Origin: Sabellastarte sp. h YS-2021
Taxonomy: Eukaryota; Annelida; Polychaeta; Sabellida; Sabellidae
Length of the DNA: 64,000 nt
Reading direction: 5' to 3'
Assembly (NCBI GenBank): GCA_964017235.1
Contig: OZ024935.1
Span: forward strand, 8,308,001-8,372,000
In this document: piece by piece, positions 13,271 through 25,164 of the stretch
How positions within the stretch are numbered: position 1 is the stretch's first letter
Layout: each line of letters starts with the position of its first letter
The notes under the pieces: model-generated
Database searches by the model: none
Told to the model about the DNA's origin: nothing
What the model saw: the letters and a program-made list of their open reading frames with translations, nothing else
Made by a program: the position numbers and the translations under genes

Positions 13271-13684
13271 TCTCTAATCAGATGATAACAGGTAAAAGAC
13301 TGTTTCTTGTGAATTGAAAGAGATACACTTCAATTGGTGTTTCAAGACTTTAATTTTTTCTTTATTATTTGTCTTATATATGAACCAATAAATATAATGA
13401 ATGTTTTTGCATGATAAACCATGAAAGGGACTAATGTATATTGTTACATAATTGTGCATAGTTATTGGGACAGAAAGTAATCTCAATGACTGGGTCATAA
13501 AACAAATATTACTAGTCCCTCATTCACCTCTGTCATTGTGTGTTAGCATCTAAATCATACTTACAGATTACATTTTCTTTGTCAAAATATAAATGGGCAA
13601 TATATTCATTAAGAAAAGCAAAATGAGATGTTGTCTAGTGCATCACAATGAACATGTAGTATCAGGTTTATTCTTGGTACTTTT

Positions 13685-14626
13685 AACTGACCAGATTGTA
13701 ACTAGACAATTTTCAAAACCTCTGGGTTAAAGGAAATATTGCAATATGTTTGTATCATATGAATCTTGATGTTGAAATCTTTAAACATGTACTTACTGTA
13801 TACATATATATTAGCTATTCACTGTGTATGAGATAACAAATAAAGACCAGTGTGTAATATAAATCCCAGAGGTGTTTTATATCAGCTCAGAAGAGTATGT
13901 TGCACTGGACACATATATATATATATATTTTGGAATTTATACAGTATTTATTTGTAACATTTTGATATCTATCTTCCTTGTTTTAGTGTCATAAATATTA
14001 TAACATGTAGTAAAACGTTATATCTGTTCCTCTTAAAGCAATATCTTACAGACAGTCTGAAAAAAAATTTCACCTTCCTCCCCTATTTTTGGAGTTTATA
14101 ACAAAAGCTACTTTCTACTCCCTCAAAAGTCTTTTGTCCTGACTTTTAAATATGTATATCTCGAATGTTTTTAATATAGATATGATCAAAACTAAGTTTC
14201 TCAGTTCTACAACTGATCTATATTGTCAAAGTTAATAATGTAAGTTTCTTACTTTGATGTTGATATATATTATTTTCTTTAAAGTCCTGAGCTTGTAAGT
14301 GCACTTTGGACCAGAATCTGTTATTCAACATATTGAAAGAAAGTATATCTGTGCAACATTAGTAAAAAAATATGAGGCCTTGTTGCTAAACATATAAGGC
14401 ATCATAACATAGACATTCTGATGACACAGCCCTTAAAACAGAAAAACCAGTGCCAAGCATCTGAAGAATTTCTTGAGTCATATTGAAAACTTTAAAGGAG
14501 ATATATGTATACAGTAAGGACATGTTTAAAGATTTCAACATCAAGATTCATATGATACAAACATATTGCAATATCTCCTTTAACCCAGAGGTTTTGAAAA
14601 TTGTCTAGTTACAATCTGGTCAGTTA
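13685..14626. repeat. 126-bp inverted duplication with ~690-bp spacer
   Basis: Positions 13685-13810 and 14501-14626 are near-identical in inverse orientation (shared words 'ggttttgaaaattgtctag', 'catcaagattcatatgatac'). Unit B has only the left arm (about 29010-29135), and that copy is more diverged than the two arms are from each other. The spacer holds no gene. Confidence 0.8.
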
Positions 14627-15304
14627 CATTTGAAGGTGCAAACGACTAATGAAGCCAAATTGATATCCTCTACAATTTTCCAATGTTTTCGCTAACCCCA
14701 TTTACCCCATGCTCATAGGCATGCATAATGAAAAAAATATGATTTTGAACTTTGAGAGAAACTCATAACACCTATGACTTTTTAAAAGCCTAAAGCTACA
14801 GGTAGCATAAGAAAAATAAAACATGATGACCCATTAATATGCAAAGACAGGATTATGTGGTTGCTATAATCATAGAATCTGGATGTTCATACATATCCAA
14901 GGTGTTAAACTTACACTCTTTCTCATAATTTTTATGTCAGATTAAATATAATCCTTTCAATGGAAATATTGTAATCTTTGTTTCAATTATTCAAATTTGA
15001 TTCTGTCTTTTAAATCACCATGATTCTCCATCTTCTTTTCATAAATTTGATCAAACTCTTCATTTTGTTTCACAGAGAAATGTGTCTTCCAGCTGTCTAT
15101 TTTACCTGAAAAGATTTTGTCACTTAAATAATTTAAGCTTGTATATGTCTGTTATTTTGTGAAAATATTTGATGAAGCACCCTTCCAGGCTTGAGTGTGT
15201 ATTTTATATAGGTCTAAATAATACTTTGTCTAGAAATGATGAGCAATGTTCAAAGAATTCTTCAATATGGATACAAACAGGAAAGAGAAAATGCACAAAG
15301 CTTA

Positions 15305-15545
15305 GATTTATTTATTTATTTGGGGTTTTACGTCGCTTTCAACACTGTACAGGTCACATCACAACGGGTAGTTGGACGGGCAGAGGAAACCAGTACATAC
15401 AGTTCATCAGGGTTCTGTACTGTAAACTGCCGACCAACGGCAAGCAACTAGCAGCTCTCCCACTTCAGGCCATGCCGGGAACCCAACCGCGGCCTCAGAG
15501 GTGAGAAGCGAGAGTGTTCCTACTCTACCACCATGGCCCCCAAGA
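15305..15545 (-). mobile_element. tRNA-derived SINE (family 1), unit A
   Basis: Head on the minus strand near 15545 with A/B-box-like tRNA sequence, 3' tail of TAAA repeats at 15305-15320. Target duplication AAAGCTTA at 15297-15304 and 15546-15553. The matching site in unit B (about 30298-30305, 'caagcttagtg') is empty, so the insertion came after the segmental duplication. It lies in the last intron of SULT copy 1. Confidence 0.9.
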
Positions 15546-15899
15546 AAAGCTTATAGTACATATGATAAAAGTGATAAGAATCTCTATCTTCCCCATCATT
15601 TTAGAGCAATTATTTTACATTTCTCTTTTTACCTACCTTTCCAAACAATCCCAGGGTTCTTCTCCTTCCAATACCCCTTTAAATTGGGATCCTTTCTTTG
15701 TTGTTCAACTTGTTTCATATTCTCAAAGCTTGTTAGAGAGACCACTCCCTCTAGGAATTCTTTGCTGTGATTACAACTAAGGAAAGATGACATCTGTTGT
15801 ATACTTTGCAGAGGATTCTGTAACATTACCATTTGATGTTTCAAACCATGGTTAATAGAAAAGTTCTTTGTGTACAATAGGAGTGGACTAGTATAAATT

Positions 15900-15978
15900 C
15901 ATTCTGTGGCCTTCATTCTTCTGTAAGAAAGCAATAAGTCTGTAAATGACTGGGGATTCTGCACCAGGTAGATGGTTT
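15900..15978 (-). pseudogene. decayed sulfotransferase exon 3 remnant, copy 1
   Basis: The minus strand reads TIYLVQNPQS then a broken tail ending in a stop, matching the intact IIYLVRNPKS of the exon at 31976-32108. It lies downstream of exon 4, not between exons 2 and 4, so it cannot supply the missing exon in order. The key arginine and lysine are replaced by Q. Confidence 0.7.
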
Positions 15979-16687
15979 GTTTTAGAAGTAATCATGTTTT
16001 TAAGAAATTTCAAACATGTAATCACAATTTTGGACAATCTATTGTACCTTGAAAGAGATATTACCTTAGCCAAAATAACTAAGTTATGCAAACATTTAAG
16101 TTTGTCCTATCCATAATATAAGCTTACCTTTACCAAGTCTTCAAAGAATACAAACAGCACATTTGGCTTCTTCTTCAACGTGGACCAGTATACAGTAACA
16201 TGGTCAAACCAAGTACCAATGCAGGTTACTTAAATACACAATGAAATAACATTTATAATTATATTGTTTATATGATGCCCATAAAATTTTTTATGTTCAT
16301 TTTCTTTACTTGAGATACTTATTAGTAACTATTTTAGATTGGGGATAGACCATTTTACATGTCATGGTAAGATGTTAGTGCTTTTTTGTAATCAAGTGCA
16401 TTGTAAACACAAAACAATATCTGTGCTTATTGTGTATCAAATAACTTTGCATGAACTTTGTCTTCTTAAAATGTGTGAAAAAATTGCATGCCTAATTAAT
16501 CGTCCAAACAAATTCAAATTCTTATTTAAAAGATAGTTTCAGATTAACACATAACTAGCTCATAGGTCACCAGGACTAATTTATGATTTCTTCTAAATTT
16601 CTGCAATTAATTTTTGTACAGTAACTATAATGATATATCTGAGCAATTTTGAGATTCAGTTTTCAGATCAGTAATCAGATGTTATTT

Positions 16688-16804
16688 ACAGAATAAAACA
16701 TGTCATTCTGGGCAATATTGTGATTTATGAAGCCCGAGGGCAAGTGGGCGTGTCCAAGGGCTTCATAAACACAATATTGCCCAGAATGACATGTTTTATT
16801 CTGT
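16688..16804. mobile_element. 117-bp foldback element
   Basis: Arms of about 47 bp beginning ACAGAATAAAACATGTCATT are perfect inverse copies except for one extra A in the left arm. The loop is 'gagggcaagtgggcgtgtccaa'. It occupies the place where unit B has exon 3 of the sulfotransferase and its flanks. Target duplication not resolved because flanks are T/A-rich. Confidence 0.9.
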
Positions 16805-17731
16805 TTATTATACCGAAAGTATTTGTTTTTATCTCTCCCTTTTTCATAGTATGTATATATACTACAGTCTGCCTTGGCAGAGATTAAGTGCTATAAAAGT
16901 ATAAAACAGAACAGAGTAGAATACTTGTGAAAAATCCCTCCAAACAAATGAAATTATTATATTTGTTAGAAAATGTTGAGCAAAACCAAGTGTGAACTTC
17001 ATAACAAAGTAATGATCAAAATTTTGGAGATGTTACCTCAATCAATGTCTGTCTGTTCTACAAATATTTATCTTACTTCTTTCCATAATTTGAACATTTT
17101 TTTAAAAAAAAAGTTTTAACCAAGAAAATAAAAGGTATTTTAAGAATAATAATAACATACCATCATTATATATAAATTATCAAACTGTATGATATGTTAA
17201 TGCTTTTAGCCTCATATAATAAATACATACCTTATCAAGAACATCTTTTGGCATCAAGTCAAATTTTAGATGTGTAGGAAAGACCACTGGAACTGCTTCA
17301 TTTTCTGTTCTTTCAAATGATTTCTTTATCTCAATAAGTCTTTCAATAAAAGGTACTTTTGCAGGTTCAAGTTTCCCACTAGTTAATATGCTAAGAATCT
17401 CATAAGTCCAGTTTGTACCTTTAAAAGAAGACAAGATTTGTTTAATTTTGAAGTATACATTTTCCAGTATGCATCATTCAAGTGGCATATAGTTAGACTA
17501 CATTTGGTAGACATGTTTAATTAAAAACATATTCCAGTCAACCAATTTAAATCTTTCTGGTGTTTGTTAACCATTATTCAAGAAAAAAATGTAAAATTTG
17601 TAAAATAATAATTTTAACAGCAGTTGAAAATTAATATGAATCCTCTGATATACTGGAGTTTAAATGGGGGATAGTCAAAAACCAAGTAGAGGTTATGATC
17701 AAGGAAGCACCCATCAAGGAGGGGTGACTAT

Positions 17732-18206
17732 TAGGGACGTCACGACTAACCGAATAATCAACAACGGTTAGAATAGTGATATTTTCCGGTTTCATATTTT
17801 AAAGTAAGAATAATCGCTTAATGTAGTAAAAGATGGCAGAAGGTCTGAATCCATCAAATATATCCATATTGTCACATAAAATAAGTTAAAATCCAAAAAC
17901 AGCCATGTTTTCTTTACTATTTATGCATTCACGTAAAGCCGGAAGTACCATAAATCTCTTATATCGCCCACTTCCTGTCTGAAATAAACGAAGCAAAAGT
18001 CGCAGGAAAACAGCAAATCTATTCATTTTTACAGGTTACAAACATATATTTTCATTTTATTTAACATATTTATCGTTTTCAGTGCTTTTTACAATATGAA
18101 ACTTAAAATTTTTGGATGTTATTTTAATTCGACGGTTATTCGGTGTCGAGACGAATAGTACTTACCGATTAGTCAACATGAAATATTTGGAGTCGTGACG
18201 TCCCTA
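17732..18206. mobile_element. non-autonomous hAT-type MITE
   Basis: Terminal inverted repeat TAGGGACGTCACGACT at the left and its complement at the right. Flanked by a perfect 8-bp target duplication GTGACTAT (17724-17731 and 18207-18214), the length typical of hAT elements. No transposase. Lies in intron 1 of SULT copy 1; the corresponding place in unit B (near 32950) lacks it. Confidence 0.92.
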
Positions 18207-19653
18207 GTGACTATGGTGGTGGGTACATAAGTCTGAACAGGTGGGTCTTGAGTTGGCTGCTGAAAACTGAGAGGGTCTGCTGTGATCTGACCTAGTGGCA
18301 ACCTGTTCCATTCCACTGATACAGCTGAAGCAAAATCATGTTTACCAATTGCTCTTTTCAGATGGACTGAAGAAAGCCCATTTTTGCAAGTGAGATTGCT
18401 ACACATGATTAAAGATGAAAATTAGAGGTTTGGAATAATTAATAGACTTAAAGGGTTATATTTAAAAAGGATATGTTATGAAATGGGAAGGCTGTGGATT
18501 TTTTCTAGTTAGGGTGTCATATGACTCATTCTATCTAGTCTGTAAGCAATGTGACAGAACCTTTTGAGCTTTCTGAATTTTAGCAAAACAAGATTTGTTT
18601 ACATCAATGGCATGGAATTTCAGAAGTGTAGTAAATTACTGATCATAGTGTTTGCCACTAGAATGGCAGTGGTGATTTTAGAATATGTTGCAAATGCTGA
18701 GAATGATAGTAACAGACACAGAAAAATTTGGCCTATAAGATTATTAAATGAGTTACTGAATCAAAGGTGACACTTAGATTCTTTACTTCTTCCAAAGGAG
18801 AAGTAGATTTTTGAAGGATTATCTGGGTTAACTTTTAATTTGACACCATCCACCAACTTTTGAAAAAATAAGGAACTGATCTGCATAACTGAAATCAAAA
18901 TTGCTTTGGTCTGTTGCTTAATATGCCTTGGCATCATCAGTTTACAGAGGGTGTGTAACATAAACCCTTAAAAACGACCTGTCTGAGAGGTGTGGTATAG
19001 ACAGTGAAAAGGTGGGGCATTAAGACAGAACTTTGGGGACACCAAAGCACAAAATAAAAGCCTCAGACACTCGCAAAGACTGTCTCCTGGTTAATTCACT
19101 TTGTTACAGTTTGTAAGATCTGAATGAACACAGTACCATCATCACCAAACCAGTCTTTCAGACAATCATACAGAACTAGATGATCTGTATGAAATTGTGC
19201 TGATGATCTGTGATAGAGTAAACTAATAATGACCTTACAAATTTCAGAATTTATTTTGTATATTTTTTTAGTAGATATAAATTTGGAAATTCAAAGCTGT
19301 GAAAAAATTCTGATGCATGAGATTTACATGCAGCTTTTTTTCAACATGTATCAAGTGTCAAACATTGTTTTTACATGAAAGTACTGAATGTATTCTTGCT
19401 AAACAATAGAACACAATTATATTTTAAGCATGTCCATCTTACCTGATTTCGGATGGCTAATTAACCAAACATCAGAAGTTCTAGATACCATGAGATGTAA
19501 GCTTTCCAAAACAAAAGCTGCATCACTAAAGAATGGTTGGTAATTGATTATTTGTCCTTTGTAAACTGTTTGTTGTAGATAATAACTGTTTCCTTCACCA
19601 TCTTTCTTATAGACCTTCCCAAGATCTTGGACAGCTGACATTTTCTTGGACAT

Positions 19654-21470
19654 GCAGTGATATATGGATAAGCCTTATCCATACAGAATCAGTTCCATTG
19701 TTGCAATGTTTAATTCTGTCAAAACAGTTACTCTGGTTTCTTTTAAATATATTTATATGTGCTTTGTATTCATAAGTAAAATGATTGTCAGCTGATAGCA
19801 ATTTCAACAGATAAAATTATATTAGTTTATAAAGTACTATAGCTATGTACATGTTATAGGTAGAATACATAATTTGATTTACATAAACTGGTCAAAGTAC
19901 GTTTTTGATGGCTAAGGATTAAGTAATGGACTTCTTATCAACTGGGATATGTAGTATTGTTTTTCACATTGACACAATGTTGGTTTGGTATTGTGAAAGA
20001 AAATATTTATGCCTCCCCGTCCAAAGATGAACCATAATCAATTACACTTATCAATGTAAAGATTTTTTATGTATTTCTTTTGCTTTGAATTTATACAATA
20101 CTGGTGTGTAACCGTTAGATCCCAATGAACTTGCACTCTGCTACGCTTTGTCATTTTATAAAACAATTAATTTGATTGTGGGAAATACCACACATAATTT
20201 TCTACAGAATTTGTGTGTAGATAAATCACTGTAAGTGATGAGAATATATTTAGGCATAATTTCACAAAGTGTTTTAACCAAATAATATTTTGATTCTCAT
20301 CAATTTCAGGCATGTAAATTAAACTGAAAAGCATCCATTTTTCCATCAAAACTTTTCAAACAAAATTGTTCTGATGTGTATATTTAGTGATCGTTGCTCA
20401 ATGGTCATAAATCTGGTAGGGACAGGAGGACTAAAGCCAAAAATACACCAGATTTGTGAAGGAATTTATGGTGGAAACATTCTTATATAAATTATACATG
20501 CCCTTCGCGGAAGTCTGCGCTCTACGAGTGTCCTTGTTTCAACATCTAATCAACAAAATGGTGGAAAATTGTCATCAGGTTACCTATCATAATGTTGCAA
20601 AGGCATATTCAACTGAATGTTTTTTCATCTTAAGCCCAAGTGGAACAAATTTTGGGTAAGATTCCACCCTTTCCTTCCACCAACACAGGGGATTTATCTT
20701 AGAGCAGAAAGATTCAGAAAGATATGAAAGGAAGAAAGCAATCCAACCAAATTTTATAGTTGGTCATATCACACTGCAGGGGTCCTGAGTGTATCAGTGT
20801 TGAGCAAGTATGATATCTCATCATCTCTGTGTGGGTCTTACTCAAACAAATGGCAACTGTTGTGGACCTTTTTCCATAGATCCTGATGGTTGAACTGGAA
20901 AAAACCCTGTTACCATCACCATTTACAGTGCTAAGAGGCCTTAGATCTTACATTATCAATCTTTGATCAATCTTTGATCTCATCTCATCAATTGGGGTGT
21001 TCTTGGTAAATCATGTGACCCCTGCAACAAAATTATTTCTGTAAGCAGAGATCCACCAGTGCATGTACTGAAGTTCTCTTCCAAGAAAGTAGGTCAACCA
21101 GTCCCTTGGGAATGAGTCTGTTGAAGTCATCAGTCTTGATACAAGTGATCAGATGAATCCTGTACAAATTTCTTGCTAAAGTTATTTGCACCAAATACAC
21201 AAATGGATAATTAGAGTCCACATAACTTATTGGTGATAACTTTTGGTCCATTGCCTATAAAATCGTTGGCTTCCAAAAGGCACTTGCACCAAAAGCAATA
21301 GGTTTTCCAAAATGAAAAAAAAAGTGGAGATGTCATGCCATTCCAAAGAATATCCATCCAATAGAGCAGTAGTTGCTTATGTACTGCATTTTAACCCATA
21401 TATTCACTATTTCTGTTGTAATGTGGATATATATATCTTGTGGCTCATGCCATGTAAATGTTAAAATGTT
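19654..21470. other. spacer between SULT copy 1 and RRM-gene remnant
   Basis: Diverged homology with 34301-37240 of unit B. No gene found. The ~30 bp immediately upstream of the SULT start codon at 19653 would be the 5' leader; I cannot place a promoter. Confidence 0.5.
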
Positions 21471-21624
21471 TACTTTAGCATAACATTTGACATAGAAATA
21501 CCTGATTATAAATGTCATCATCTTGATTTTGGCCTTTAAAAATATTATTGATAAACATAAAATTAGGAATATCCTGCAACACTAAAAGCTTAAAAATCCT
21601 CAAAATATTATACAATATCAGAAA

Positions 21625-24600
21625 ATCACCAATCTCACAACATGCACCATTCCAATGTGCTTCCAGATCAGCATTATCAGCACTGTCATGTGATCCATCA
21701 GGCATGCTTTCCTCTGTACCAGTTTCTGTTGACTTTATTTACATTCATTTTACTCATTTCACTGGAATTTTCTGCAGTTTCACTTTCATTTTTCACTTTT
21801 AACTCACAGTCATAAGACTTTTCCACTTCTTGGTTTGTGTGGTCTGCTAGCATTTGCTTTCGTTTCACTTTCATTTTCAGCCATTGAATCTTCCTTTGTG
21901 TCAATTTCTGGCTCTGTTCTGTGATTTTCATCTTCAACTTTTTCGGAATCTCCCATGTTTGAATTCTCTAATGATTTATCTTCTGACTAACAGACATGTT
22001 CATATGCCCTGGTACAGGAGATTCTTTTTCACTCTTCACAGATCCCTTTGATGTACCTTCACTTGTTACTGGTGTCGAGGTTACAAGTTTCATTGGCTAC
22101 TGTATTCTTTTGATGTTGTGGGATCTGCAACACTTTCCTCTGATATTTTCTTCAATAGTGTTTTCTCTTCGCATGTTTTATCACCATCTGTAAATAAAAC
22201 ATAAACAGTATGTATAATATTTATGTTACTAATTTCAGACATGGTTGAGAAAAAAATTTTTTTTTTCAAAACTTACATATTGAGTCTCTCAAAGCTTTAC
22301 AGGATGCAAAATGGTTAAACATGAGCTCTAAAATTGCCTGGTCTCTGACCATTCCAACGATGTCGACACATTGAGCTTTTGCTTATTTACAAAATTATTT
22401 TAATTTTTAAAATTAGTTACAATTCATGGAAAATTACTGACAAAAGATGTTTCAACAATAACCATTTACCATAATGAAAAAATAACTACAAAGCAGTGGT
22501 TTAAGTTTAACCAGATAGCTATAGAGTTATGTGAAAGAGTATGCTGAATAAGATTCTACTTAGTAATATTCAGTTATTTGAAAAAAAAGATCCCCATATT
22601 GTATATTTCATACATATAATAAAGAAGTTGGGAACATGTTTAAAGTTTTCCATAGAGAAAAGTAATGGCAAATCTTTAATAGAGTGGAGGGTTCTTTAAA
22701 TTCACAGCCCTCTGAACTGTTATAGTCAACTCTCTTTGTAAAACCCACACAAAATAAATGGTCACATTATCTGAATTTTGCAAACTGAGTTCAGAGATTT
22801 GGCCATTGACATATCATGAATGAGGATATTAAAGTTGACAAAAGGGAAAACATTTTGTCAACTGACATACTGGCACATTGTACCATTACGCAACTGTAAC
22901 TACTTATTTTTTTACTGATGGCTTGATTTGTATTACATGGTCTATTTTGCATCAAATTTTGATATATTTTGTTTTGTAGTAAAATTGCCTATTTTGTTTC
23001 ATTTGACTAGCCAAATTTGCATCAGAAATTGACTTCCTATGTACAAACGTCATTTAATACAAAGCAAGTGCTTGATAAAAAAAATTGTAACATGCACAAT
23101 TGACATTTTTCTAAAACTACAAGTTGGAGAAGCTGATGAGTAAAAATACAAACCCACACAACCTGAGAGATGGAAGACATGTGTGTTAGTAAGCACATAC
23201 TTGACTTGAGCTGTTGTATCAATTTCTTTTGTGTCTGGCCACTAAATCTTGGCAGTTTTCTTGATATTAGGTAACCTGTGTAAGATTAAGTGCCGTATTT
23301 CCTGAGAACTATGAAAATTCTTATGCTAACATGATGAATATTGTAAGGCACTAATGGAGGTTAGCCACCCTCACCCCCCAGTTAATATTATTTTATATGA
23401 CTCAAAGTGCAAAGTACAGCTCAGCTAGAGATCAATTTTCAATGTTACCGAGGGCATGCAACTGAGGATAGGAACCAAAAAGGATTGAAAAAAGTTAAAA
23501 TTGCTTTTACTCACATTGATTTTCTCCGCTTTATCAGATTCTTCTAATGTATCCAGGCCCCTGGAATTTTTCAGCTGAAATCTTAAAGTAGCAAAAAGTG
23601 AAAAATAATAACAAAGTGATTGCAAAACTGGGCAATAAAAGAAACTTCTTTATGACCTGGCAATGTCAATAGACCTACGACAAATATGTTTTTGTATAGT
23701 TGAGCCTGAAAGTCTGTGAGCTAACAGAGATTAAGAACTATTGAAGTCCTTATTGAGATTAATGGCTACTTTATGAATCACTTTATGAGTCATCTATCAA
23801 TCAGTTTATGGGTCACTGTTTCTTTGCAAGGAACATGTTGTATTGGAGCATATTGGACTGATTTACTGAGTATGAGTCTGTAAATTTATGAAGTAATGCC
23901 AGAGGTTCTTAGCACTGGTTGGTGGCATTAATTCTCTGGTGCACCTTCACTTCAACGATGGAAAACTAATTCCACAAGGCCTGATTTTGCTTTTTCTCTC
24001 CTTTAAGTGATTTGCTTTTCGTGAATTTCCAACCGTTTCTCCATATTTTTCTGGCCTTACTGAACATCACATGCAATATTGCAGCAATACTGAGTTCTTT
24101 TGGCCTTAAAACCATTTAAGAGTCCAATCCCAAGTCCCATAACCTGTCATCATTTCTTGACTGCAATGTCTTGTTATTGTCCGGTGTGTTAAACCACGTC
24201 AGATTCATATTAGCTATGGCTCAGGCTCAAGTTTTCTTTGTATAATGGGAAAATGTTCTGTTTACATAATAAAGTTTCAGGTTATGTAACATACTCTTAC
24301 ATAGATTCTCTGTCTGATGGCCTTATATTACGTGAAATGAGTAAGTGCTTTATGAATAAATATGAGGATTATACAAGGCTATATCTGCATCAGAGATAAT
24401 ATAATGGAGCTGCACGAACGAGACATCACCTGATTTCTTTTTCTTTCTCAATTTGTCCAGAAATCCCAGCTCTGTGCCTTTGCTGCTTCTCCACTCTTTG
24501 CCTCCTTTGTTTTCCACCTTCCGTTTACTCAACTTTATGCCTGGGATGGGCATTGAAGGCAGGGGTGGTTTTGGTGGCTGGGAAGGCAGTGGATAAGGTG

Positions 24601-24675
24601 GAGAAGGCGGAGGAGGAAGAGATGGGGTGATCCACCATGAGGAGCCATGGGTGGTAATGTGAGGGCTTTCTGCTG
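21625..24675 (-). pseudogene. RRM/proline-rich/acidic protein gene, 3' remnant (unit A)
   Basis: Homologous to the last four exons of the gene at 39201-61147: proline-rich exon 24430-24675, short exon 23515-23581, mini-exon 23211-23241 and acidic exon 21625-22187. Decay is visible in each. The proline-rich exon is 246 nt against 229 in the intact copy and its proline frame no longer follows from the acceptor. The short exon has lost one base (67 against 68). The mini-exon donor reads CT instead of GT. The acidic exon has a one-base loss giving a stop soon after 'KEYSSQ' plus about 220 bp of deletions. The upstream RRM exons are absent because the duplication ended near 24900. Almost certainly not producing the protein. 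Confidence 0.85.
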
Positions 24676-24899
24676 CTGCAAATTTAACAAATGCAATAGA
24701 TTGATTAATCATTGGTTACCTGTTTACCAGGACCCAATGGTTTTTGCTCGAATGTTGACATATTAAATAAAACTAGCATGAATTACACATAATGCAATGA
24801 ACGGTAAGGATGGTAGTGACCCGACATTTACTGCTACTTAAAAGATTCTACTTATAAGATGTTCCATGTAAAAGGAATTTTCACTTTGACATTTTTGGC

Positions 24900-25160
24900 C
24901 AAGTTGTTGAGGGAGAAGTAGGACTGCATTTCCAAGAGACATGAAGACATACTTAAAAGAGGTAGTTCAATTCAAAGCTATGTTCGGTCTTAGGCAAGTC
25001 TGTAAATGCTGGTGTTGATTATGATGTATGCTAATTGTTCCAATTTTGTCTTACCCTGCCTTCAGTGGATTATATCACAAATAAATTACAATAGTTAGAA
25101 AAAGGTTTATTAATTTACAAATCAACATGTATATCTAGAGCATATTGGCATGTGCCCATA
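24900..25160. other. unmatched sequence at the duplication junction
   Basis: Between the right limit of unit A and the DIRS-like fragment. No features recognised. Confidence 0.5.
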
Positions 25161-25164
25161 GACC

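Larger units (their letters stand above)
14987..19653 (-). pseudogene. cytosolic sulfotransferase copy 1, exon 3 missing
   Basis: Exons read 19443-19653 (ATG to HPKSG), 17231-17418 (GTNW... to DVLDK), 16128-16228 (GTWFDHV... to FFEDLVK), 15637-15817 (NPLQSIQQ... to VWKG) and 14987-15105 (KIDSWKTHFS... to the stop). Splice sites match those of copy 2. Visible Sulfotransfer_1 features are the 5'-phosphosulfate loop HPKSG/TNW split by an intron, a TH pair for the catalytic histidine, and a C-terminal KxxFSVxxNE. The exon with the RNPKS motif is absent; without it exon 2 (ends phase 0) and exon 4 (needs one donor base) do not join in frame, and the exon sum of 800 nt is not a multiple of three. 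A short foldback element sits where that exon should be. The surviving exons have no stops, so the loss may be recent, or the missing exon may be elsewhere. Confidence 0.85.
7590..24900. repeat. segmental duplication unit A
   Basis: Collinear, diverged homology to 25810-43690. Matching landmarks in order include a degenerate tyrosine-recombinase piece (7600-8110 with 25830-26050), an old LINE fragment (12770-13270 with 26770-28650), the sulfotransferase exons (14987-19653 with 29782-34300) and the 3' exons of the RRM gene (21625-24675 with 39201-43473). Similarity fades after about 24900. Unit A has about 3.8 kb (8340-12120) that B lacks, and lacks about 1.9 kb that B has (37395-39260). Confidence 0.85.

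Noticed and set aside
15169-15780. Overlapping plus-strand frames of 71-111 codons
   Set aside because: They translate a SINE (15305-15545) and the antisense of SULT copy 1 exon 5.
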